Source: Brachycybe producta (Eukaryota > Arthropoda > Diplopoda > Playtdesmida > Andrognathidae). From it: a DNA stretch of 64,000 bases. Shown here one piece after another: positions 51,968 to 63,610 of this stretch. The notes beneath the pieces were generated by a model. It was not told the DNA's origin and did not search any database. It was given only the letters and a program-made list of their open reading frames with translations. The position numbers and the translations under genes are program-made. The DNA lies in assembly GCA_036925085.1 (NCBI GenBank), contig JAUPFP010000052.1, positions 248,001 through 312,000 of the forward strand. The letters run 5' to 3'. The first letter of the stretch is position 1, and every line of letters starts with the position of its first letter.

Positions 51968-54900
51968 GAAAAAAAAAATTGAATTATCGATCGACAAAAT
52001 AAAAATTACTCTCGAGCTCGAGTGTGTGTGTGTATTTTTCACGAAGAGACAATTTCCGAACTTCCACTTGCATTCAGCTTTCGAACTAATTCCTTCGTAG
52101 ATGTGGGCTCTCGATTTATAAAGTTGTCTTCTTCGTAATCGTTCCGAGTTCGGTGTTTTTCGTCCAATGGCAATGCGTCTCTAGTTTAAAAACCCGTCTT
52201 TTTTCTTTCGTCAAAAAGGGCCCTCGAAAGAAGTGACGGAAACGCCCACCTCGTTCAAAAGACTGGCGCCCAGAAGATCCATCCAAAAAATCTATATGGT
52301 CACTCGGTAACACATAAATAAAAAAAGACAAAATATGTGATCGTAGTTTAGTGCAAATTCTTCGCAAATAAAAAAAGATTTCTCGTGAGAATGAATAAAT
52401 AGTTTATGTGTTAAAATGTTGTTGCCAACAAAAAAAAAACCAAACACAATTTTTAGATTTTTGAAGGAAAAAAAAAAATGGGTAAAAATGAGCGTTGGTT
52501 GGACACATTCCTTCGAAGGCAACCAACAAGTTCACACTTTAAGTGAAAATGTAATAAATTGTCATGTGATAAATGGACCACCCGAAACAAGTCACAGGGT
52601 TTTCATTTTTTCTTTCAAAATTCATCATCACAACGAGATATTTAGGAAAAACCACCATTTTCATTTTGAAATAAAGACAAATTTCACATTCATTCATTCA
52701 AAACTGATTCCAGTTCTTCGAGAAGTGACTTCGTAGAAGTCATTTCTTAGTTGGAAAACATTCTAGAAAATAACTAAAATGTAAAAACGTTGGTTTACAA
52801 ACTAGAAGAGCAATTGAATTTGTTAATGAAAATATCTTACAACTCGTAGAAAAAAAGTGGTCAAAAATCCCATTTTTTCGCAACACCTAAAAAAAAGTTT
52901 ATTTTGCAAGATATTAACCATTCCAATTTTGAGCAAAATTCATTTACTATTCTAGTTTATAATAAAACTTTGAATTATTTTTTTCAAACTAATAAAATCA
53001 ATTTTTTTGTCAGTTGAAAAATAGCCAACTTCAAAGTTCCTTTTCAAAATAAACGTTTTATAAGAAAAATCTTCAAATTCAATTGGCAAAACCGTCCACA
53101 AAAAAAAAAGTTTATTTTAAAATATATTTTCAATGAAATCACTTAATCTACTATTCTAGTTTTTAATTCTAATTTAAATATGTTTCAAAAGTAGTTGAAA
53201 TAAGTGAATCTTCGTGTTAAAACACGACTTAAATGTCAGCAAATTAAGTGCAGAAAAAAAAGCCAACATTTTAAAATGACATAAAGAATTTTGAGAAAAA
53301 GAGAATTTATCTTCCAATTAAATTTTCCATTTTTAGTTTCAAAATTCCTTTTCTGTTAAATTTTAAACTTTTTTCTTTTAAGTGAATATTAAAGTTGAAA
53401 AAAATTGTTATTTTTTTGACAAAATTTTAAACTATTTCTCGTGTTTATCAACAAATGTCAACAAGAAACGCCAAGAATTCTTTAATCTTTAAATAAACTT
53501 GTTGAAAATAAAACTTGCTTAAAATAAGTAAAAAAAAAGTGGGAACAAAAATTACATTTCGTTAATCATTTCAAAATTTATTTCTAATTTTCTAACCTCA
53601 AACATTTAAAATAGTAAAATTTAAGATTGTTCAAAATTTAAATTAACCTTTTTTTTTTAAAAAATAAACTTTGGAATTTTTAACAAAAGAAATATTTAAA
53701 GTCTGTTAGAAACTAGATTAATAATCTTAATATCTTTCAAAATAAACTTTTAATTGGCAGATAAAATTCATAATATGAAAAATTTTAAAACAAGAACACA
53801 ATGAAATAGAACTAGTGGCTATCCTACTTTTTTAAATGCAACATTAAGTAGAGATTGAAGGTGCTTTCAAAACTAGAAGACCAAATAATTTTCAGCATTT
53901 TCATCTTTCAAAATTAACGTTTTTTATAACAATATCAAATTCTCCATTTTCGTTTTTTCATTTCAAGTTGGGACCAAAAATCGAAATAACATAAAATTTG
54001 TCAATTTCCAAAGTCACCTGAACAGGAAATTGAAAAGCGTTAAAAACTAGAAACCCTTAAAAGTGATTGAGCAAAAACCCTTCTAGTTTTAAAAATAAAC
54101 TTTCTTTCTTGGAGAAGAAATTGAAAGACATTAAAAAAAAACTAGAAGGGGCAGCTCAAACAATTAAAAGTGTATTTTAATCTTAATAAATCTTTCAAAA
54201 TAAAACATAAGAAGAACTTGAAAGTATTTTTTCAATGTTGGGTTATTTTTCAACTTTAAAAAATATGAACATGAAAATATTCTCAAATGATTCAGTTACT
54301 CTTCCAGTTTCTAAAACACTTTTAATTTCTTCTATAAAGCTTTTTCCTTATCTTTCAAAATAAACTTTTTCTGAAGAACCACCCTTTTATGGGTTTTAAT
54401 TCTAACTTGTTAATGAAAAACTACGATAAAAAGTTAATTTTGAAAGATATCAATATAAAAATTGACTTAAATCATTCAATTACTCTTCTAGTTTCTAAAA
54501 CACTTGTCAATTTCTTTTTAAAGTTCATTTCTAAATATAAAATAACCAATTTTCTAGTAACATTTTTTACTTCTGGAGAAAAGTAAGGCTCACGAGAGAG
54601 ACGCAAAGACATTCGGAAGAAAAAATATATAATAAATTAGGGTTTGGATTTTCATGCAAAATATTAAGCAAAGTGTTTCTCAATCTGTGGCCCAAGAGCC
54701 AACCGTGAAGTAACAATCGCACGTTTAGAGACCAACCAACAATTATGATTCTTTTCAAAAAATCACTGGTTAAAGGCTAGAACTTTCTAGTCGACAACTG
54801 ATATTAACCAGACATCTAGCCTCTAACTAACCTTGATTAGAAAAAAAAGCATAATTGCAGTTGTTCTAGTGATGATGATTACTTGATTACTTGACAATTG

Positions 54901-55211
54901 GCACTTGGCGGGCCACAGATTGAGAAACAGTTTGCTTTGATTTTGCATTAAAATCCGAACCCTAATAATAAAAAATATAATATATTTAGTTGCTGTTTTA
55001 CTAAATTCAATGGTCCTTTTTTAAATCAATATTTATTTAAAATAATTCTGATTAAGAAACAAAAACTCTTATTCTTTAAATAAAATATTTTCTCAAACTT
55101 TTATCCCAAAAAAAAACCGAACAAAAAATCAGCTCTGGAACGCATTCTATTAAAAAAAATGGGTCCTTTTTCTCTTCATTGGGCCTGAAATCCCCGTGTT
55201 AGGTGAAGGGC
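51968..55211. other. Spacer between pinhead and admp
   Basis: Holds the admp upstream region (GT run near 52022; GC-richer 52080-52260), then AT-rich DNA with foldback-family pieces: a full hairpin at 52793-52970 and arms near 53150, 53700-53760, 53870 and 54050-54510. Facing arms at 54353-54500 carry ATCTTTCAAAATAAAC and TACTCTTCTAGTTTCTAA. TTTATT at 55032-55037 may be the pinhead polyadenylation signal. No other gene is seen. Confidence 0.55.
54638..54965. mobile_element. TIR element, GGGCTCGGA family
   Basis: TAGGGTTTGGATTTTCATGC at the left and AAAATCCGAACCCTA at the right. TTTCTCAATCTGTGGCCCAA faces GGGCCACAGATTGAGAAAC, and central GGTTAAAGGCTAGAA faces CTAGCCTCTAACTAACC. It lies 250 bp from the pinhead stop. 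Confidence 0.85.
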
Positions 55212-58200
55212 CTACTTGCAACCACATTCCGTCACGGACAAAACGGTTTTAAGAGTTCCGTCGCGTTTCGTGAAGACGTGAGTGTCGAAAGAGGTTGGGA
55301 CACATTCCGAGTTCCGCTTCCTCAGAGACATCAGACATTTCGACGAATCTTTCGAATCCCTATTTTCAACAAGAAAGAAAAAAAAACATCAAAATCTGTT
55401 TGAATCAAATCTAGTTTTCGAAATAAATAACAACGACATTCTCAAAGTTCATTTTTGGAAAGAGAAACCCGGATATGTTTTTCAATTCTGTTTTGTGTTT
55501 GATTCTTAACCTCGATTAACCTTCGTCGAATGGGTCAACCAACATGAATTATTAAATTAATTTGCATCATCTTTTTGTTCGATGTTCTGTGTTTGTTTGT
55601 TTTTTGTTGGTGTTTATTTGTCGGAAGAGTAGGAGGAGGACGACGACGAGAAAAGAGGCCACCGGTAGGGCCACGACTTCATTTTGTCGCCACATCAGTT
55701 TGTAAATGGTCACCGTGCATGGCACCGTCGTGTTTCGTAATGGTGGTCACTGTGGCGCCAGAATGTTTGGTTAATGGCCACTGTGGTACAACTCTTTGTT
55801 TCGTACTGAGCACCAACGGCCACTTCGTAACGGCCACCAATGGCAACTTCGTAGTGGTCACCACGGCGCCAAACCGCCACCAACCACCAAAAAAAACCCT
55901 TTTGCAACACCCATTCCGAGCATCTCTCTCTCTCTCTCTGAAAACCGAACATGGGAGCTTTTTCTTTCTCGTACTTTGTTGGCGCCAATACCAAACTCCG
56001 GTATTCAATCAAAAGTGACGAAAACCCCCGTGTTTCTAAAAAGAAACGTGATTTCTTTGTAGAATGAGAATTTGGCGCCACAACCAACTCTCCTTAAACT
56101 CCACCTTCACCTTAAACACAAACGCAAAAAACTTGATCATCATTTTTACAAAAAAAAAAACATTCCAAAAAAAAAGCTTTACGAAATGTTAAACATTCTT
56201 CGTAAATGTTTTCTTCATCTTCTTTGGTAGATATTTCATTTTTGACCATTTTTGGTGGGTTAAACCCAATGAGGTCGTTCTTATTTCTGTTCAAACAATA
56301 TTTCTTAAGTTACGAAAGAGAGAAAAGAAAATTTGTAAAAATGTTAAATGTTCAAAAATGTCAAAATCCAATCTGAAAATAAACTCAACTTTTTGTTTCT
56401 GAAAATTAAAAATGAATTCTTTTCTCACCATAAAACACAATGAAAAGATTTGTCTACGTCATCACAGTGTCCAACGCACTGACCAACGTCCACTTCCTAA
56501 ATTAAGAAAAAAAAATCATTTCAGAAATTAAATTGGGGTTTTTAATGTGGAAACGCGCCTTTCCACTTCAAACTTGTGTTTTAGAAACTAGAAGGGTAGC
56601 TCAATCACTTTTAAAAAAATAATTTCCAAAAATAAGCTTTTTTTATGTCAAAAGTTTCAAATTGACTGAAATTTAAGCAACTGATTTTTAAAATTTTTAT
56701 TAATAAATTAGTATTAACCAGTTTTCTAGTTTTTAACACACTTTCAATGTCTTCCAAAATCACCTACCTGTTCACATAACAACTTAAGGTAAAATTCGGA
56801 TATTTTTCAAAATAAACTTTTTAAACAAGTTATTTTGAAACATCATCTTCATCATTAATCACACAGAAGCCAATTTTTAAAAAGAAACACCCTAAGTTTG
56901 TTAGAAACTAGAAAAGCAAATGAATTTCAAAAGGTTGAAAGAAGTTAATTTCTGTTTTCACTTTAAGTTGGTCGTTTTTATATGATAATATTTGTTCAAA
57001 AAACTAGAATAGTTAAATAAATGGTGCAAACTTCGAGTTTATCCCTAACTGCTATCAATGATTATATATCTTTCAAAATAAACGTTTTGTTGTGTTTCTT
57101 TCAAGATTAATTTGATTAAAATTAAAATTAAATTAAATTAAAATTCAAATAAATGAAAAAGTTTTTTTAAAAAACTGGAATAGTAACTGAATGAAATAAA
57201 ATAATTTCATGACTACATTTTTCATAATAAACTTTTACAACCGTTTTCTTAGATTTTTTGTGCAATTTAGTTTTTTTTTTCTAGTTTGTAAGAAAAATTA
57301 AAATTTTCTTCTTGAAATTGAACCGAAAAAAAATAGTTATGTCCAATTTAAATTTGTTATTCTAGTTTATAACAAAAATTAAAATTGTCTTCATGAAATT
57401 GAAGCCATTTAAATAATTTTCTTTGTTTAATTTAAATTTGTTTTCTAGTTTCTAAGAAAAAATTAAAATTTTCTTTATGAAATTAAATCCCCAAAAAAAT
57501 TATTTACGTCCAATTTAAATTTGTTATTCTAGTTACTAACAAACATTTCAATTTACTTCTTTGTAGGAATGTTGGAATTTTTGGAAATTCCAAAAAAAAA
57601 AAGCTGTTCTTCAAATTCTTCTTTGAAAAAAACATCTCCGAAAAATGTTGTCAAAACAAAAATTCAGTTGCGGAAGTTTTCCGAAAAATGAACAAAACCA
57701 AAATCTAAAAATCCCCCCCCCCCCCCAACAATGAACATAATTTATAATGTGGACTGTCAGCACTCTTGAGAGACAAACTCTCAGAGAGTACTTTATCATA
57801 GAACTTCATAAGTCTCCGTTAAGAAACTTGTTGAAATAACATGACCTGACCCCCTTTTTTCTTGTTGTTGTTGTCTTTCTTAACTAGAAATATATACTAG
57901 AAAGACCAAAAAAGCGACTTCGAGTGACCTTTCAAGTGACCCCTCAAGGCCGGTTTCATATTTGCACGTCCTTCTTAAATATTCTTCAGGAGAAAAAAAA
58001 AAGAAGTGAACTTCAAAACGGAACAAAACAATATCTTCATTAAAAACAATTCTGATTTATGTTTTGACAATTGAACGAAAAAAATGACTAAAATTTGAAA
58101 CAAAATTCTTCCTAAAAGTGAAAGCCTGTGGCAGAGAGGCAAGTGTCCCAATCGCAAGCATGTGTGTTTGAAATGCATTGTCGAAACCAGAAAGATATAA

Positions 58201-61200
58201 CATTTGCAATGTCTTCTTCTGGTGCAGCTGAATGTCATTGTCATAAAAAAAAATCAGTAATACGAATCGGTTCGTGTGAATTCGCCTCAATCAGAGGCCA
58301 GATGGCCAAAGGGGTCGCTTGAGCAAATGCCAGAAGGGCCGGTTGTTCTGTTTTCAAAAAAAATATTGCCAATCTAGACTAAAATCGCAGGGCCAAATTG
58401 TTTTCCCAGCACGCCTCTGACCTCAATACCCAAATTGTAATTACGGCCTCCGACACACAGCTGACTTGATCGGTTCGTTTATTACAAGATCCCCTTCTTC
58501 TAGAAGTCGTTGGCTAAACCTTAACATTTGCATTGCCTTTAAAAATAAACTGTTCAATATAATTATGTCGCTTCAAAGACAGGTTTATTCCTAAAAATCA
58601 GTTACAAGAGTCGACACTTGCGAGTGGAATGGACCCTAAGACCCTAATGTATGTCGAAACATGACTGGACTCCTTCCCGTAGCATGCATCCTCACTCTAC
58701 AACTCGAAACCTCCAAGCTGAGATTCCAACTTAGAAAAACCCCTTTTCAACGCTTATTCTACGAAACGGTGGTTTTTTTCTTTCTTCTTTCTTATGCCCT
58801 GCTTCTGCTCTCGAAATGTTCGAGTTGAAGTTTTACTTTTTTTAATTTGGCAATTAACACTTGAACCCTCTGAGAGCAAGGTTCCAACATTCCTCTTCAA
58901 AGTCTATTCAATGAAACAACTGCTTTTTTCTTCATCGGAAACTTTGATCGAGATGTTTCAATGAGAAACTTGAAATTTCTAATGAAATTTTCAAGTAAAA
59001 GTTGAACTTGGACTTGAAAAGTTGAACTTGGACTCGAAAAGTTGAACTTACCAAAGTGCCGAGTTTTCTTTCTTAAATTTGGACCCCTTAAAACTCGAAC
59101 TTCCCCTTGAACTTCCCCTTCAAGCTATTCTGTTCTCTTTTACGAAACTGTAAAAACTAGTTACCTTAATGTTTTCTCGAGTTGAATTGAGAGCGTCATT
59201 CCAAACGAAATCGATGAAAACCTGACGATACCGAGCTCGATAACAGTTTCCACGACACGAACATTCCTCGATGACATTCACGCAAGAAGAACCTTTGAAT
59301 CAAAAATAGCAAATTCCAGTCTTGTAAAGAAAACGGCTACCGCTCGTTACCATTCGGACCGTCCACAGATATCGTTTTGTTTCGGACCGCCTTACAAGAA
59401 ACACCTGAAACAAATCACTTTCAATTAATTTAACCGTCTTTATTATTTGCAAAAAAAACAATAATTAAAGCCGAAATTCGAGAAAATGGAAAAATGGCAC
59501 TTGAATGAACCCTGTTTTCAAGAGGCGAAGTTCAAGTTCAAGTGCCAACTTTCCTTTTCTTTGAATTTCGGTCTTAAGTTTTTTTTTTAGAATCAAGACT
59601 AGAAGAGTTGATCAAAATCGATTGGTTGAATTTTTACAACGATATCTTTCAAAATAAACTTTATTTATCTAATCATCATCATTTCCTGTACCTTATTCCG
59701 CAAGCAGCAGGGTCGCGGCCTTGCCGGTTCTAACTCTCCACTCGTTCCGATTTTGCACCAAGCCCCCAGTGGCCCCACATGCCACCATATCCCGTTTTAC
59801 TACCACGTCCCAGGTTTGCTTGGGTCTTCCTCTACCCCGTTTTATTCCCAGGTCTAAGTTCATTGCTTCCCTCAGCAGAGATAATTTCAGTTTAGTATTT
59901 TCGAGAAATTATCTTAAAACATGAGATAAATAAAGTTTATTTTGAAAGATATCATATTCATTATGAAAATACTTCTAGTTTCTAACACACTTTTAATTAC
60001 TTTTTAGAATATAATCTTTTTTAAAAATACAGCATTTAGAGGAGGCTTTTCTAGTTTCTAATTTATCATCAAAGTTTTCCTTTCAAGTTGATAAGAAACT
60101 TCGAAAAGAATATAATTATTCAGAATATAGTTTTGTGAAAATTCCTTTTTTTACGAAGTTGCCACAATTACAAGAAACCGAACAAAAATCACCAACGAAA
60201 AGTTCACACAATCGCGGAACAACCCTTAAAAAAGTGCCGTCAAATGCAACCTTCCAAACCCCACTCGAGGTTACACTTTTATTACGACATTCTCTTTCTC
60301 TAAAAAGAGAGACAACGCCTCTCGATTATGTTCAAAGTTAACCCTCTTCGGTCACTTTGATGGCTATTTCGGTCGCAATTTACGACGAGAAGAACCACAC
60401 TTTTAAAACATTTCAAAAGAAAAACAAATTCTCTCGAAACGCAAAAAAACAAAGCAGAACAAGACATAAAAGCGTGCGCGTTCGTACCGTGTCCGCAAGG
60501 ACCTCGACAGTGTCCGACATCAACTCGTCTCTCGTATGGAGTCTCGGGAAAGAGAACGACGATCCGAGACAATCGGCTGCAACTCGTAGGTCTCTCGACG
60601 CATTCGCAGTCTTCGATCACGTCCACGTCCGTGACACCGTCGAGCAAATAGAACTGTTCCGATCGTAAAGATTTCGGTTCGCAGACACTTCGAACCGAAC
60701 ACGATTCCTGTTTTTTAAAAAAAAATAGTTTCAATGAAGCGACAGTTTCCGAGCAACTGATTGCCCGAGAGGGTTTTAAAGCAACCTGACGGTGGTGGTG
60801 CAGTCCTCGAGATCCGATAGATCCTCTTCTGACGTTGCCGCAAATATTTTTGCAAAGTCCGATGTCCACGTAATGAGGATTACCGGTTACGTCTAACGAA
60901 ACGAAAAATACGACAACTTCTCTCGTGAAAAATATTCAAGACATTTAAAATGGGTTCTCGATGATTTTTTAAGTGTTTTACAAATCGTTCAAATTCAACT
61001 TCCAATAAAAAAAATTCTATGTTTGTTTATTAACTAGAAGAGTAAATGAATTTCTTAAAAATACTTTTAAGAAATTCATTTACTCTTCTAGTTAATAAAC
61101 AGTTTTAAATACTTAAAGAATTATATCTTTCAAAATAAACTTTTTAACGCAGTTTGAAAGAATTTCTTTTTGCAAAACTGCAAAAAAAAAAAGTTTATTT

Positions 61201-62044
61201 TGAAATGAATTCATTTATCTTTCAAAATAAACTATTGAGAAATTACATGTAATCTTAAGAGAATAAAATGTTTATTTCTGACAATGCTACTTTTGGACTA
61301 AATGGTCCCTCTGCCATAGGTCCTTTAAGCTGCTTGCAGAGTAAATTATTCAAATTAAAAATATTTAATTCGACGACAACGATATCTTAGAAAATAAACT
61401 ATGCCCTGTAGAAAAATTTCATATCTTCATAAAATGGTATCTTTCAAAATAAACTATTTGTAATCAAACTACGAAAATAAACTTAAAAAGTATGCATTTG
61501 AAAATTAATCCTTAATTTTATGATATCTTTCAAAATAAAAAAAACTTTTCAAAGTGCTCATAAAAAGTTTATTTTGAAAGATATTCCCCGCATAAAAAAT
61601 ACTTTTTTTTAGCATAAATGAGCTACTTTTCTAGTTTTTAACCAAATCTCTTAATGATTTCGTTGAGGACAGCTCAATCTAAATAAAAACCACTTGCCAA
61701 AACCAACGTCCAGCAATTTCCTCTGTCTGATACAACATTTGTTACTAGAAATTTCCAAATCTTGAAAAATGAACATTTCTTCATCTTTCTCGAAATCCTT
61801 CGAATCCAATTGTTCATCCGAATCCGATAACTTATTACGAATTCCGTCAGAAGAACTCCTTTCAGCCAAACTTCCAAAATCATTCAACGAAAAACCTTTT
61901 TGATAAAAAAAAAGAAAAATCAAACAAAAAAAAATATTAAGTCAAATTTTCATCAAATTTAACTAAAAAAAATTCACCTTTCGAAGTTTGAAAACCAAAA
62001 AACAAATTTAAGAAAATTATAAACGATTTTAAAAACATTGTCAT
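55212..62044 (-). CDS. pnhd: Pinhead-like secreted cysteine-rich protein with three repeats
   Basis: Eight exons, 61978-62044, 61704-61895, 60786-60892, 60488-60707, 59351-59404, 59165-59292, 56429-56496 and 55212-55359, join in frame to 327 residues. Signal peptide MTMFLKSFIIFLNLFFGFQ, an acidic linker (SDSDEQLDSKDFEKDEE), then NKCCIRQRKLLDV. Three related units follow, each opening VD(I/V)G.C...C and closing with a C.C pair: VDIGLCKNIC to VIEDCEC, VDVGHCRGPC to VIEECSC, and VDVGQCVGHC to SVTECGCK at the stop. Pinhead is a secreted modulator of BMP/ADMP and axis signalling in chordates. The second exon's donor (GTTG|GTTTTG) is the weakest splice call. The gene lies 3.3 kb upstream of admp on the same strand, as expected for this conserved pair. 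Confidence 0.88.
55640..55890. repeat. GGTCACCNTGGC-type degenerate minisatellite in the last pinhead intron
   Basis: GGTCACCGTGCATGGCACC, GGTGGTCACTGTGGCGCC, TAATGGCCACTGTGG, AACGGCCACTTCGTAACGGCC and GTGGTCACCACGGCGCC follow in irregular tandem. The open frames over this stretch are by-products. It resembles the repeats at 51160 and 62490. Confidence 0.5.
56497..59164. other. Large pinhead intron (exon 6 to exon 7)
   Basis: Foldback-family arms occur at 56575-56750 and 56800-57080. The segment 57270-57560 repeats TTGTTATTCTAGTTTNTAA with AAATTAAAATTTTCTT three or four times, an array of solo arm ends. C runs lie at 57713. 58680-59110 is the AAGTTGAACTTGGACTT repeat family. No exon is seen. 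Confidence 0.5.
59583..59990. repeat. Foldback element with a LINE fragment in its loop
   Basis: GATATCTTTCAAAATAAACT at 59641 faces AAGTTTATTTTGAAAGATAT at 59933, with outer arms GACTAGAAGAGTTGATC and ACTTCTAGTTTCTAAC. The 265 bases between them hold the retrotransposon fragment at 59691-59880. Confidence 0.75.
59691..59880 (-). pseudogene. Non-LTR retrotransposon reverse-transcriptase C-terminal fragment
   Basis: The minus strand reads an open frame of about 60 codons to a stop, including KRGRGRPKQTWDVVVKRDM and NEWR near the end. This RGRP..TW..VVK.DM and WR pattern is the usual C-terminal tail of LINE-type polyproteins. It is 5'-truncated as LINE copies often are. Confidence 0.7.
61024..61101. 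repeat. Compact perfect foldback in a pinhead intron
   Basis: Arms 61024-61060 and 61065-61101 are perfectly complementary over 37 bp with a four-base loop ATAC. They carry TAACTAGAAGAGTAAATGAA of the family's outer arm. The stem length is like that of a microRNA precursor. Confidence 0.95.
61110..61640. repeat. Foldback-family arm cluster in the same pinhead intron
   Basis: ATATCTTTCAAAATAAACTT at 61122, ATCTTTCAAAATAAACTATT at 61210 and 61438, ATATCTTTCAAAATAAAAAA at 61522, and the reversed AAAAAGTTTATTTTGAAAGA at 61563, then CTACTTTTCTAGTTTTTAAC at 61621. Confidence 0.75.
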
Positions 62045-62171
62045 TTTTTTAGAAGAAAAATAACGATCTTCCGGCGGACAATAGTTAGTTAAAAGTGACT
62101 GTCACGAAAAACACCCCGAGACTCTCGAGCAAGACAACCAAAACTCTCGAATTGAATGAATGACAACTAGG

Positions 62172-62187
62172 ATTTATAAACCATTGG
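62172..62187 (-). promoter_or_regulatory. TATA and CCAAT boxes of the pinhead-like gene
   Basis: On the minus strand ACCAATGG is followed directly by TTTATAAATCC, with the TATA about 130 bases upstream of the ATG at 62044. Confidence 0.6.
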
Positions 62188-62489
62188 TTAATTAACCAAT
62201 TTTTTTTTGGTTTGAAGATTGCCCTGAAGTCAAACAAAAATGATGAATTCATTCTTTAATATATTCGGAAAACGTTCCTGTTTTTTATTGTCGGCCACCA
62301 AAAAGACCACAAATTACATGATCCATCCGTCCGGATGATCGAGAGGAACTTTTCGAATGAAAAAATAATCAACGCCCACCATTTCCATCTGACTTGAAAA
62401 TTTCTTGACCAACTGGCTATTTATTTCATGGAGAGACTTCCGGAGTTTATGAAACAGCTAACTTGAGAGCCGCACGAAAGTAACTCTTG

Positions 62490-62620
62490 GACCTCGGTGA
62501 CCCACCAACAAGAGGCCACTTAGGGCACCATGGTGACCCACCTATAAGAGGCCACCTAGGGCACCTTGGTGACCCACCAACAAGAGGCCACTTAGGGCAC
62601 CTTAGTGTGGCCACTCTATT
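62490..62620. repeat. 36-bp tandem repeat upstream of pinhead
   Basis: Unit GGTGACCCACCAACAAGAGG + CCACTTAGGGCACCTT, copies starting at 62496, 62532 and 62568 plus a partial fourth. It lies about 320-450 bp upstream of the pinhead TATA box. Confidence 0.85.
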
Positions 62621-62751
62621 ATTTTACATAAAGTGTCAAAATTTATTATAAACTAGAATAGTAGGTATATTTTCTAGAAGTGTTTATTGCATAATTCAGG
62701 TCGTGGTTATTTTCTGCAGTTTCAGAAAAGGAACAACAAACAGAAATTTTG

Positions 62752-63610
62752 AAAGTGTTTTAGAAACTAGAATGGTAGCTGAATATCACTTCACATGTTG
62801 ACATCTTTTAAAATAAACTTTTTAAAAAAAAAAAAAAAAACTAAATATCTATTTAAAGTTAGGTCACTTTTCAAAACACTGAAACAAAAAGTTTATTTTA
62901 AAAAATGTCAACGATGCAAAATCTCCTGAAGTGATTGAGCTGATAACCCTTCTAGTTTCTAAAACACTTTCAGGTTTCTCGTAAGATGTTTTATGAACAG
63001 GTGAAAAATTAATCAAAACAGCAAAATTAATTAAAAAAAATTGTTTTAGAAACTAGAAGAGTTTCTCAATCACTTGAGGAAATTTTCATGTTGTTATCTT
63101 TCAAAATAAACTTTTTAAGTCAGTTTAAAAAGAACCTAACTTTAAGCAGATGGCATTTTTATGAATTCTTGTTTATAAAAAGTTTATTTTGAAAGATATA
63201 AACATTAAAATCTCCATTAAGTGATTGAGCTGCTAACCTTCTAGTTTCTAAAACACTTTGTTTCCCTTCATTTTGTTCCTTAAAAACGGAATAAAAAAGT
63301 TTATTTTAAAACATATTTTCGCATGAATCATATAATCAAATTCATCTACTATTCTAGTTTTTAAACTTTTATTCCTTTTAATAAAGTTGACCAATTTAAC
63401 CTTGTTATAAATGTATTTCTTTTTATTAAACTTAGTTTTTTTTTAGAAACTAGAAAGGTAAATATAATTTTTAATAATTCTATTACCTTGAAAAATAAAT
63501 AAATTGTATCTCAACCTGTCACAAAAAGTTTATTTTAAAAGATATCATCATGAAATTACTTTTTAAATTTTAGTACATTCACTTACTATTCTAGTTTTTA
63601 AGCAAACTTT
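62752..63610. repeat. Three consecutive full foldback elements
   Basis: Hairpins at 62756-62970, 63043-63256 and 63437-63605. Each opens TTTAGAAACTAGAA(G/T/A)GGTA-like and closes TTCTAGTTT(C/T)TAA, with inner ATCTTTCAAAATAAACTTTT and AAAAGTTTATTTT partners. The second is near consensus, with GATGGCATTTTTATGAATTC in its loop. Confidence 0.88.

Noticed and set aside
55575-56018. Long frames on both strands, up to 147 codons
   Set aside because: They read through the GGTCACC minisatellite inside a pinhead intron; both strands are open because the repeat lacks stops.
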